Assembly (NCBI GenBank): GCA_964458325.1 | Contig: CAYWIM010000142.1 | Location: forward strand, 1 to 6,024 | Length of the DNA: 6,024 nt | Origin: JAGMXM01 sp964458325 | Lineage (GTDB): Bacteria > Verrucomicrobiota > Verrucomicrobiia > Limisphaerales > UBA1319 | Direction of reading: 5' to 3' | Shown here: one piece after another, positions 1-6,016 of the stretch | How positions within the stretch are numbered: the stretch's first letter is position 1 | Layout: every line of letters begins with the position of its first letter | Translations under genes and position numbers: made by a program | Notes under the pieces: generated by a model | What the model was told of the DNA's origin: nothing | What the model saw: the letters and a program-made list of their open reading frames with translations, nothing else | Database searches by the model: none

Positions 1-380
1 TCAGCTACCGGTTTGAGTTCAGCACGCATTGTCAGGGCTGTGCCTTCAGGCGGCACTGTGTGGGGAAGGAGCAGCGGCACCGCACGATCGTGGTGGGGGA
101 GCATCACACGGTGTTGCAGGGGCGGCGTCGGCAGCAGCAGACCGAGCCGTTCCAGCGTCGGATGAAACACCGTAACGCCATGGAAGGAACGCAGAGCGAG
201 CGGGTCCGGGGACACGGGCTGCGTCAGGCCCGGTATCGGGGTTTGGAGAAAGTCAGGCTGCAGAACGATTTCATCGGGGCGGCGTGCAACGTGAAGCGGT
301 GGATTCGGCGCGAGGTGTGGCAACTGGAGCAAGGGATGGGGCGGATCCTGTCGCCGGCGGGTGCGCCGATGGCGCCGTAA
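1..380 (+). mobile_element. Partial IS1182-family-like insertion sequence, boundaries not resolved
   Basis: The transposase reading frame shows that the left edge of the window lies within an insertion sequence. Its right boundary should fall soon after the transposase stop, within about 381-530, but the left terminal repeat is outside the window, so no inverted-repeat pair or target duplication can be matched. Around 468-497 there is a 7-bp inverted repeat (GGCGGAT at 468-474, ATCCGCC at 491-497, 16-nt loop). It may belong to the element's end, but no T-run follows and I cannot assign it. Confidence 0.6.
3..380 (+). CDS. IS1182-like DDE transposase, C-terminal part (5' end outside window)
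   Basis: This is the last 125 codons of an insertion-sequence transposase; the reading frame is open from the window edge, so the start and the first two catalytic acidic residues are not visible. Numbering from the first full codon, a Cys motif (C10-x2-C13-x5-C19) is followed by the block RNAMEGTQSE at 57-66, which contains the likely third catalytic acid, E61. After that comes RGHGLRQARYRGLEKVRLQN at 69-88 and a tail with AACNVKRW. This Cys motif followed by an EGTQSE..R.HGLR.ARYRGL.KV.LQ block is typical of IS1182-family transposases (known family feature). The gene converges on the response regulator gene. Nothing in the visible part is broken, so whether the copy is intact depends on sequence to the left. 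Confidence 0.85.
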   Translation, partial: SYRFEFSTHCQGCAFRRHCVGKEQRHRTIVVGEHHTVLQGRRRQQQTEPFQRRMKHRNAMEGTQSERVRGHGLRQARYRGLEKVRLQNDFIGAACNVKRWIRREVWQLEQGMGRILSPAGAPMAP

Positions 381-589
381 GCCTTGGGGGTGCGGTCTGT
401 TGGGGCCCGAAGCGGCCGATGGGGCGTCCCGGGCGTTCCGGGGGTCTTGCGGTTGCGGTTTTGGATCGGCGGATTTGGCTGGCTCACAGGATCCGCCCTG
501 GGAGTTGACAGAACGAACGCCCACCGCCACCGGCCGATCCCCCAATACCCCTGCTGACAAACTACTTGCTTTTCATCCGAATCAAATAT
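381..589. other. Intergenic region between converging transposase and response regulator genes
   Basis: No credible coding region, tRNA or canonical intrinsic terminator is visible. The left part (to about 500) is very G+C-rich and probably still belongs to the insertion sequence. The right part, from about 551, is markedly more A+T-rich around the regulator stop codon, which suggests native intergenic DNA downstream of the two-component genes. Confidence 0.4.
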
Positions 590-991
590 TTAGACGCGAC
601 CCCATTGTCTTGGGGCCGGCGTGTGCTTCTCGATGCACTGGACCAACTCCTCGAGGTCGACCGGCTTGGCCAGGAATGGGTATCCGCCGATCATGCCGCC
701 CCGCTTGTCGATCTCCTCCTTCTTGGCGGCAGCGGTCAGAAAAACCACGGGCGCCTTCTGCCCGCCTGCCTGCCGCTCGAGCTGATGGCAGACCTCCCCG
801 CCATCCAGCCCGGGCATCAGGACATCGAGCAGGATCAGGTCCGGACGAAACTCGTGCGCCGCGTCCACGGCGGCCGCCGATTCATTCTCGACTCGAACCT
901 CGTATGGGCCGGCGCCTTCGAGGCTGAGCTTGAGCAACCGGGTCAGGCTGGCTTCGTCATCCACGATCAATATGCGTTTGCGACGCTTCAT
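590..991 (-). CDS. Receiver-only (CheY-like) response regulator
   Basis: This 133-residue cytoplasmic protein is a single receiver domain with no DNA-binding or enzymatic output domain. All phosphorylation-site residues are present: the acidic pair D11-D12 in ILIVDDE, the phospho-acceptor D56 in LILLDVLMPGLDG, T86 in VVFLTAAAK, and K109 in FLAKPVD. The RGGMIGGYPFLAKPVDLEEL stretch (97-116) before the C-terminal helix is well formed. The ATG start is set by the receiver beginning at residue 6, by an AGGA at 1001-1004 nine bases upstream, and by the 4-bp ATGA overlap with the kinase stop, which implies translational coupling. It is almost certainly the partner of that kinase. With no output domain it must act by protein-protein contact or as a relay to another protein. 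The same frame stays open far upstream through the kinase gene; that is an overlap effect, not a fusion. Confidence 0.93.
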   Translation of the reverse strand: MKRRKRILIVDDEASLTRLLKLSLEGAGPYEVRVENESAAAVDAAHEFRPDLILLDVLMPGLDGGEVCHQLERQAGGQKAPVVFLTAAAKKEEIDKRGGMIGGYPFLAKPVDLEELVQCIEKHTPAPRQWGRV

Positions 992-3456
992 ATGCTGTAT
1001 TCCTGATGGGTTTCGATCCGCTCCTCGGAGGGCCGATGGGTCGGACTGAGATAGATATCCACTCGAGTGCCGCGGGGCAGCCGGTTCCGAATCCGGACAT
1101 GGCCCCCGTGCCACGTGATGATCTGCCGCACGACGGACAATCCGAGCCCCGTCCCCTGCCCCACGGGCTTGGTCGTGAAGAACGGATCGAACACCTTGCC
1201 GAGGCATTCCTCTGAGATGCCGGATCCAGTGTCGAGGATGGAGATGCGGACCAGCACGGCGCCGGGCGGAAACTCGCGAACCAATCCCTCCGGCGCCTCG
1301 CGGATCGTTCGGGCCTTGACGGTGAGTTTCCCGCCGTCGGGCATGGCGTCGATGGCGTTGATGAAGATGTTGACGAACACCTGCTCCATCTTGGCTCGGT
1401 CCATGGAGAGATTTGGAAGCGTCTCCGGCACGTCCTTCTCGAAATCGACGCGGTGCTGCTGGAGGGGGTATTTGACGAGGCCGCAGGCGTTTTCGATGAT
1501 GGGGCCCAGCGGCTGGGTCTGGGGCTCCAGATGATGTGCCGACGCGTAGTTCAGCAGCATCCGCACGATGCCGTCGGCGCGGTGGACCGCCTCGCGCATA
1601 TCCTGCAGGACCTGGGCGGCGGGCCCCGGCGTGGCACCCAGCTGCCCCTGGAGGAGCTGCACGCCGGTCAGCAAGATCTGGAGCGGATTCTTGACCTCGT
1701 GCGCAATGCCGGCCGCGAGCGTGCCCAGGGATTCCATCTTCTCGGCCTGGATCAGGACGAGCTGCGAGGCCTTGAGGGCGCGGTGGGTTTGACGGAGCTC
1801 CTCGAGGGCCTGGCGCAATGCGGACTCCCGTTCCGCCAGCTCGCCGTATGCCTGCTGCAGCTCTGCCTCGGCCGATTTCCGTTCGGTGATGTCCCGCGCG
1901 GTGGCATAGATCAGCTTCTCGGCCATGCTCGGGCACGCATTCCATAAAAGCCACTTGTAGCTTCCGTCGCGGCAGCGATACCGATTCTCGAAGGTCACCA
2001 GCATCTCGCCTGCGCTGAGCCGCTCGGCGACGGCGAGCGTGGCCTCCTGGTCGGACGGATGGACGAATCCGATATAGGGCTGATCCAGCAGCTCCGGCCG
2101 CGGATAGCCGAGCGTCTCCTCCCAGGCAGGATTGAGCCTGAGAAACCGCCCCTCGAAATTCGCGACGCACAGCAAGTCGAGCGTGAGCCGGAAGAACTGC
2201 TCGAGCTGGCGCTGCGCGCGGCGCTCTTCGGTCACGTCGCGGCCGACGCTGATGAGCCCGGTGACGCCGCCCCCGGCGTCGCGCAGAGGCACCTTGGTCG
2301 AGGAGATCCACCGGGGGCTGCCGTGGACGTCGACGGAGAACTCCTCCTGGCTGATGAGGGACTGGCCGCTGCTGAGCACTCGCCGTTCGTCCTCGAAATA
2401 CTGCCGGGCCAGCTCCACCGAGTAGAAATCGAAGTCGGTCTTCCCGAGCAGCTGGTCGGGCCCGAGCGCTCCCATGTGCCGCGCGACCGACCGGTTGGCC
2501 ACCACGAACCGGCTGGAGATGTCCTTGGCGTAGATGAAATCCGGCATGCTGTCGATCAAGGTCCGCAGGAGAATCCGCTCCCGTGCCAGCGCCTCGGTCT
2601 TGGCCCGATCCTCGGTGATGTCCTTGATCAGACCGTCGTAGGCATGGATCTGCCCGGCGGCATTGCGGTGGACCACGGTCGAGTTCCGAACCCAGCGGAC
2701 CGAGCCGTCCCGGTGGATGATTCGGTGCTCGATCGGCGGCCCGGGGGCGCCCGACAGGACGCGGTTGACCGCCTCGAGGACGCGCGGGCGGTCCTCCTCG
2801 TGAATCATTCGGTGCCAGAGGAAAGGATCCGCCGAGTAGTCCGCCGGCGTGTATCCCGTGACCGCCAGGCAGCCCGGGGCATGGTAGGTCGCCACGGGCC
2901 GCCCCCCCTCGATGATGACCGTGAACACATAATCGGTGATCGCCCCCAGCTGCCGCTGTGTTCGCGCCAGATTGTCCCGCAAACGAGTCCAGGCACCGGC
3001 GCGGGCTCGGACCAGATCCCAGGTCTCCCCCAGCGATGCTCCGGCCATCCGCGAGCGGGGGATGACATCGATCACCCCCTGGGCCACCCATCCGACACCG
3101 CTCCCCGGGGAGTCCTCGACGACCACCATTGCCGCCAGCGGCCATTCCGATTCGAACCATCGAATCGAATCCGCGATGGGCGCCGCCCCCATCTGCGCAT
3201 CCAGCCAGACCAAGTCCGCCGGCTCGCGCCTCTTCGGCATGCCATCCGGCCTCCACGCCGCGGCGTGCTCCCATTCGGCCAGCGGGCCATCGAGCGACTC
3301 GATGGCGGTCCTCAGCCTCGCCCAGAAATCGGCCGCCCCTCCGACCGCGATCATCCGCCGGCATCGCCCTGCGCTCGGAGATGCGGCCCTTGCGGTGCGC
3401 GGATCCTCCACCGGCGCCTGGTCCGCCGGATTTGCCTCGGTCTTCGAACGTCTCAC
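988..3456 (-). CDS. Soluble multi-PAS sensor histidine kinase with degenerate N-terminal receiver
   Basis: This 822-residue kinase has no transmembrane segment or signal peptide, so it should sense a cytoplasmic signal. Residues 1-34 look disordered. Residues 35-150 resemble a receiver fold: strand MIAVGG, then LVWLDAQMG with D86, then AMVVVED, then VIDVIPRS. Three PAS domains follow at about 165-285, 292-412 and 417-527; the last two sit before ...GRDVTEERR and ...ARDITERK linkers. A coiled-coil-like helix spans about 527-570. HisKA carries the phospho-acceptor H586 in AHEVKNPLQ. The HATPase domain has the N box (N696, N700), G1 box DTGSG at 742-746, F box FDPFF at 756-760 and G2 box GQGTGLGLS at 766-774, so the catalytic core looks complete. 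The GTG start is the first in frame after a TGA and has no ribosome binding site of its own; it overlaps the stop of a 12-codon leader ORF. M35 (3352-3354) is an alternative start with a weak ribosome site. The ligand is unknown. Confidence 0.93.
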   Translation of the reverse strand: MRRSKTEANPADQAPVEDPRTARAASPSAGRCRRMIAVGGAADFWARLRTAIESLDGPLAEWEHAAAWRPDGMPKRREPADLVWLDAQMGAAPIADSIRWFESEWPLAAMVVVEDSPGSGVGWVAQGVIDVIPRSRMAGASLGETWDLVRARAGAWTRLRDNLARTQRQLGAITDYVFTVIIEGGRPVATYHAPGCLAVTGYTPADYSADPFLWHRMIHEEDRPRVLEAVNRVLSGAPGPPIEHRIIHRDGSVRWVRNSTVVHRNAAGQIHAYDGLIKDITEDRAKTEALARERILLRTLIDSMPDFIYAKDISSRFVVANRSVARHMGALGPDQLLGKTDFDFYSVELARQYFEDERRVLSSGQSLISQEEFSVDVHGSPRWISSTKVPLRDAGGGVTGLISVGRDVTEERRAQRQLEQFFRLTLDLLCVANFEGRFLRLNPAWEETLGYPRPELLDQPYIGFVHPSDQEATLAVAERLSAGEMLVTFENRYRCRDGSYKWLLWNACPSMAEKLIYATARDITERKSAEAELQQAYGELAERESALRQALEELRQTHRALKASQLVLIQAEKMESLGTLAAGIAHEVKNPLQILLTGVQLLQGQLGATPGPAAQVLQDMREAVHRADGIVRMLLNYASAHHLEPQTQPLGPIIENACGLVKYPLQQHRVDFEKDVPETLPNLSMDRAKMEQVFVNIFINAIDAMPDGGKLTVKARTIREAPEGLVREFPPGAVLVRISILDTGSGISEECLGKVFDPFFTTKPVGQGTGLGLSVVRQIITWHGGHVRIRNRLPRGTRVDIYLSPTHRPSEERIETHQEYSI

Positions 3457-3491
3457 AATGACAGAAAAATCTTGTTCTGCGCCCTTACCAT
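3453..3491 (-). CDS. Short leader ORF translationally coupled to the kinase start
   Basis: A 12-codon ORF (MVRAQNKIFLSL) lies directly before the kinase gene. It starts with ATG at 3489-3491, preceded by a strong GGAGG at 3501-3505 with a 9-nt spacer. Its TGA stop at 3453-3455 overlaps the kinase GTG at 3454-3456 in a GTGA arrangement, the same geometry as the kinase/regulator junction. The kinase GTG has no ribosome binding site of its own, so ribosomes ending this ORF probably re-initiate on the kinase (inference). The peptide has no recognised family and is not enriched in one amino acid, so classic attenuation is not indicated. An alternative is that this is the true kinase N-terminus displaced by a frameshift in this copy or assembly. 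Confidence 0.55.
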   Translation of the reverse strand: MVRAQNKIFLSL

Positions 3492-3500
3492 AGTGTCAGA

Positions 3501-3505
3501 CCTCC
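3501..3505 (-). promoter_or_regulatory. Ribosome binding site of the leader ORF
   Basis: GGAGG on the minus strand lies 9 nt before the ATG at 3489-3491. It is the only strong Shine-Dalgarno in the 73-bp gap between iorB and the kinase gene. It is about 44 nt from the kinase GTG, too far to serve that start directly, and this is why the leader ORF is called. Confidence 0.6.
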
Positions 3506-3529
3506 GATTTGGCTAGCGAGGGGCGGCCG

Positions 3530-4132
3530 TCAGGCTCCCAGGATCCTCCGCGCCTCGCTGTGGCCCAGCTGAAATGCGCGAAGGTTCAGATCTCGATATT
3601 TCTCTTTGACAGACGCGCTGATCGATTCTTCCCAGGCGGATGCCGGCAGATTCAGGTCCGCGGCCAGCGCGCCGACCACGACCACGTTGGTGGCCCGGAT
3701 GCTGCCGGCTTTGAGGGCGATCGAAGCCGCATCCAGATAGATCAGGCGGGGAAAAACCGACCGTAATCGCGACTCGGCGTCGTCCGGATAGCGGGCGGCG
3801 CCGCTGGAGACCGTGACGGGGACCATGACCTGGCTCGAGACGACCGCGAGGCCATCCGGGGCCAACAGGTCGACATAGCGCAGGGCCTCGATGCGCTCGA
3901 GCGCTGCGAGGATGCGGGCGCTTCCGGCGGGGACCAGCGGGCTGTAGACCCGCGGCCCGAACCGGATTTGGGCGACCACCGACCCCCCCCGCTGGGCCAT
4001 GCCGTGGACCTCGTTGGTCTTGACGTCGAATCCCGCCGCCATGGCGGCGCGCGCGACGATCTCGCTGGCCAGCAGGATCCCCTGGCCTCCCACGCCCGCG
4101 AGCACCAGGCTTGTCGTCGGTTCAGTCTGCAT
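3530..4132 (-). CDS. iorB: Indolepyruvate:ferredoxin oxidoreductase, beta subunit
   Basis: This 200-residue subunit is the gamma-type domain of 2-oxoacid:ferredoxin oxidoreductases. With IorA it forms the enzyme that oxidatively decarboxylates indolepyruvate and related aryl-pyruvates to aryl-acetyl-CoA, reducing ferredoxin. The N-terminus has LVLAGVGGQGILLASEIV (9-26), the glycine-rich motif of the family, followed by TNEVHGMAQRGGSVVAQIRFG (39-59), also a family hallmark. The C-terminal half is typical and the length is normal for IorB. The ATG start is supported by an AGGAGG at 4139-4144 with a 6-nt spacer and by the glycine motif beginning about 10 residues in; the frame is open further upstream only because it overlaps iorA. 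It overlaps the iorA stop by 11 bp, so the two are coupled in one transcript. A run of eight G on the coding strand falls in the conserved QRGGS codons. Confidence 0.95.
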   Translation of the reverse strand: MQTEPTTSLVLAGVGGQGILLASEIVARAAMAAGFDVKTNEVHGMAQRGGSVVAQIRFGPRVYSPLVPAGSARILAALERIEALRYVDLLAPDGLAVVSSQVMVPVTVSSGAARYPDDAESRLRSVFPRLIYLDAASIALKAGSIRATNVVVVGALAADLNLPASAWEESISASVKEKYRDLNLRAFQLGHSEARRILGA

Positions 4133-5885
4133 GCGCGCCCTCCTGAGTTCGGATGGCCTCGAATGGGCAGACCTGCTGGCAAAGGCTGCAGCCGCCGCAG
4201 AGGTATTCGTTGATGTGGAGGTTGCCTTCCGTGAACTCGATGGCAGGGCAGCCGAGATCGAGGCATTGCTGGCACTGCTGACAAAGCGATTCATCCACCA
4301 GTCGCGCCGTCCCGCGGGGCTTTCCGGCGCAGAGCGGGCATGCGCCTCGCGAGACCACCACCGCGGCCTTGCCAGACTCGATCGCCTCGCGCAATGCCCG
4401 GGTTGTCCCCGCCAGGTCCCACGGGTTGACCGTCGCCACATGCTCGATGCCGCACGCGCGGGCGATCGCCTCGATCGACACGGCCGGAACCAGCTCGCCC
4501 ATGAGGTTCCGCTCCGTCCCCGGATTATCCTGGTGCCCGGTCATAGCGGTCGTCCGGTTATCGACCACGATGATCGTGGAAGTACCCCGGTTGTGGACCA
4601 GGTCGAGCAGGCCCGTGATTCCGGAATGAAAGAAAGTCGAGTCGCCCACCATGCCGACGATCTTTCGCCGCTCGCCCGCCTTCTCGAAACCCTGGGGCAT
4701 CGACACGCCGGCCCCCATGCAGAGGATGGTGTCCATCCGGTTCAGGGGCGGCAGCACGCCCAGGCTGTAACATCCGATATCGCCCGTCACCACGACATCA
4801 AACTCCTTGAGCGCCTGAAACACGCCCCGATGCGGGCAGCTGGCGCACAGGACGGGCGGGCGGGCGGGCAGGTCGGCCCCGATGCCGGGGTCCGGCGGCT
4901 GGGGGGGGTCCCGCCCTTCCATCCGGGCCCGGCTGGCCTGGAGGCGGGCGGGTGAGAGCTCGCCGATCCCCGGCACCCAAGCCCGCCCCTCGCAGGCCCG
5001 TCCGAGCGATCGCACATGCTCCTCGAGAAAATCATCCAGCTCCTCGACCACCAGCAGCCGCCGCACCGAATCGGCAAACCGCCGGATCAGGCCGTCCGGG
5101 AACGGATACGACCAGCCCAGCTTGAGGACGGCCGCCTCCGGAAACACCTCCCGCACGTATTGGTAGGAAATGCTCGATGTGATGATGCCGAGCGATGGAT
5201 CTCCGGGCTCGATCCGGTTCAGGGGCGATTCCTCGACGGCCTCCCGTAGCCGGGCCAGGCGCTCATCGAGCCGCGTTCGCATCACTCGGCCCCACGCGGG
5301 GATCGGGACATACTGAGGGGGGTTGCGATGGAACTCCGCCGGCCCTGGATCGGCCGCCCGATCCTCGAGGCGCACCACGCCCCGCGAATGGCTCACCCGC
5401 GTCGTGGTCCGGAGGATGACGGGCACGTTAAACCGCTCCGAGATCTCGAGCCCGCGCTTGAGAAAATCCCGCGCCTCCTGCGAGTCCGCAGGCTCGAGGA
5501 GGGGGATCTTGGCGAACCGGGCGTAATGGCGGGAGTCCTGCTCGTTCTGGGAGGAGTGCATGCCGGGATCGTCAGCGACGCACACGACCATGCCGCCGAC
5601 GGCTCCGACATACGGGAATGTCATGAGCGGATCCGCGGCGACGTTCAAGCCGACGTGCTTCATGGTCACGATGGACCGCGCGCCCGCCAGCGATGCCCCG
5701 ACCGCGACCTCCATCGCCACCTTCTCGTTGGGCGACCACTCGCAATAGATCGCCGGCCGGTAGGTGGCCGCCGCCTCGAGGATCTCCGTCGAGGGCGTCC
5801 CCGGATACCCCGTCGCCACCTTCACACCGGCCTCGAACGCGCCGCGCGCGATCGCTTCGTTGCCGGACAACAAATCTACAGTCAC
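4122..5885 (-). CDS. iorA: Indolepyruvate:ferredoxin oxidoreductase, alpha subunit
   Basis: This is the catalytic, thiamine-diphosphate and iron-sulfur subunit of the aryl-pyruvate oxidoreductase, a cytoplasmic enzyme of anaerobic or fermentative aromatic amino acid breakdown. Numbered from the GTG at 5883-5885 (587 residues), it opens with LLSGNEAIARGAFEAGV and GYPGTPST (26-33), with the conserved E49 in CEWSPNEKVA. A proline-rich linker (about 325-344) precedes CASCPHRG (347-354). The thiamine diphosphate motif runs from GDSTFFHSG at 414-422 to N443. Two ferredoxin-type clusters end the protein: C535, C538, C541, C546 (C-x2-C-x2-C-x4-C-P, the spacing typical of IorA) and C563, C566, C569, C573. 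The start was chosen because AGGA at 5895-5898 lies 9 nt before this GTG and because family members begin only a few residues before LLSGNEA. The longer ATG start at 5907-5909 (595 residues) has no ribosome site and sits inside a palindrome. It overlaps iorB by 11 bp. Confidence 0.95.
   Translation of the reverse strand: MTVDLLSGNEAIARGAFEAGVKVATGYPGTPSTEILEAAATYRPAIYCEWSPNEKVAMEVAVGASLAGARSIVTMKHVGLNVAADPLMTFPYVGAVGGMVVCVADDPGMHSSQNEQDSRHYARFAKIPLLEPADSQEARDFLKRGLEISERFNVPVILRTTTRVSHSRGVVRLEDRAADPGPAEFHRNPPQYVPIPAWGRVMRTRLDERLARLREAVEESPLNRIEPGDPSLGIITSSISYQYVREVFPEAAVLKLGWSYPFPDGLIRRFADSVRRLLVVEELDDFLEEHVRSLGRACEGRAWVPGIGELSPARLQASRARMEGRDPPQPPDPGIGADLPARPPVLCASCPHRGVFQALKEFDVVVTGDIGCYSLGVLPPLNRMDTILCMGAGVSMPQGFEKAGERRKIVGMVGDSTFFHSGITGLLDLVHNRGTSTIIVVDNRTTAMTGHQDNPGTERNLMGELVPAVSIEAIARACGIEHVATVNPWDLAGTTRALREAIESGKAAVVVSRGACPLCAGKPRGTARLVDESLCQQCQQCLDLGCPAIEFTEGNLHINEYLCGGCSLCQQVCPFEAIRTQEGAHAD
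4139..4144 (-). promoter_or_regulatory. Ribosome binding site of iorB
   Basis: A full AGGAGG lies within the 3' end of iorA, 6 nt before the iorB ATG. It fixes the iorB start against the much longer open frame that continues upstream within iorA. Confidence 0.75.
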
Positions 5886-5894
5886 ACTCACAGA

Positions 5895-5898
5895 TCCT
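5895..5898 (-). promoter_or_regulatory. Ribosome binding site supporting the iorA GTG start
   Basis: AGGA on the minus strand lies 9 nt before the GTG at 5883-5885, the same sequence and spacing as at the response regulator gene (AGGA at 1001-1004). No such motif precedes the upstream ATG at 5907-5909. Confidence 0.5.
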
Positions 5899-5901
5899 AA
5901 T

Positions 5902-5951
5902 TGGTCCATTTCACAAATACGGTCACGTAACCCTATTTGTGAAACGGACCA
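5902..5951. promoter_or_regulatory. 50-bp near-perfect palindrome upstream of iorA, candidate operator or leader hairpin
   Basis: Bases 5902-5926 and 5927-5951 are inverted repeats matching at 22 of 25 positions, with no spacer and an ACGT centre. The outer half-sites read TTTCACAAATA on the left and TATTTGTGAAA on the right, and the core is GGTCACGTAACC. Mismatched pairs are 5908/5945, 5920/5933 and 5924/5929. The palindrome ends 16 bp before the GTG taken as the iorA start and covers the alternative ATG. A long symmetric dyad at the head of an operon most often marks a dimeric or tetrameric repressor or activator site (inference); the half-site does not match a consensus I recognise. If transcribed, it would fold into a long hairpin next to the iorA ribosome site. 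No convincing -35/-10 pair was found nearby. Confidence 0.6.
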
Positions 5952-5980
5952 CTAAGCAACCAGAAAAACCGGAGGCAATT

Positions 5981-6016
5981 CCCTCCCCCCGCGAGGATCG
6001 AGCGGGGGGCAGAGGG
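5981..6016. repeat. G+C-rich stem-loop in the intergenic region upstream of iorA
   Basis: CCCCCCGC at 5985-5992 pairs perfectly with GCGGGGGG at 6002-6009 around a 9-nt loop. CCCT at 5981-5984 can extend the stem with AGGG at 6013-6016 across a 3-nt bulge. There is no T-run on either side, so it is not a textbook intrinsic terminator. Its polypurine/polypyrimidine flanks look like the dispersed intergenic palindromes common in G+C-rich genomes. It may lie at the 3' end of a gene just beyond the window; that cannot be seen. Confidence 0.4.

Noticed and set aside
466..500. Inverted repeat GGCGGAT/ATCCGCC as transposase terminator or insertion-sequence end
   Set aside because: The stem is only 7 bp with a 16-nt loop and no T-run, and the left end of the element is not in the window to compare with.
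590..3364. A very long minus-strand open frame ending in the response regulator, looking like a 924-residue fusion protein
   Set aside because: Only the last 133 codons encode a recognisable protein; the rest is a low-complexity Arg/Gly/Pro/Ala-rich shadow of the kinase in another frame. The real kinase frame carries all conserved kinase motifs.
2059..3516. A 485-codon plus-strand open frame antisense to the kinase gene
   Set aside because: It is a G+C-driven antisense shadow with no recognisable domain, and it lies opposite a kinase with intact PAS and receiver-like domains.
4133..4441. N-terminal extension of iorB upstream of 4132
   Set aside because: The extension overlaps the ferredoxin domain of iorA, is Ser/Arg/Ala-rich, and the internal ATG has a perfect ribosome site and the family N-terminus.
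3999..4955. A 318-codon plus-strand open frame antisense to iorA and iorB
   Set aside because: No family features; the opposite strand carries well-conserved oxidoreductase motifs over the same span.
5908..5945. CRP or FNR binding site in the palindrome
   Set aside because: The TCACA and TGTGA elements are in reversed order and too widely spaced for CRP, and there is no TTGAT-N4-ATCAA FNR pattern.
5902..5976. Sigma-70-type promoter for iorA (for example TTGCTT or TTGCCT as -35)
   Set aside because: No candidate -35 is paired at 16-18 bp with a convincing -10; a promoter must exist nearby but I cannot place it.
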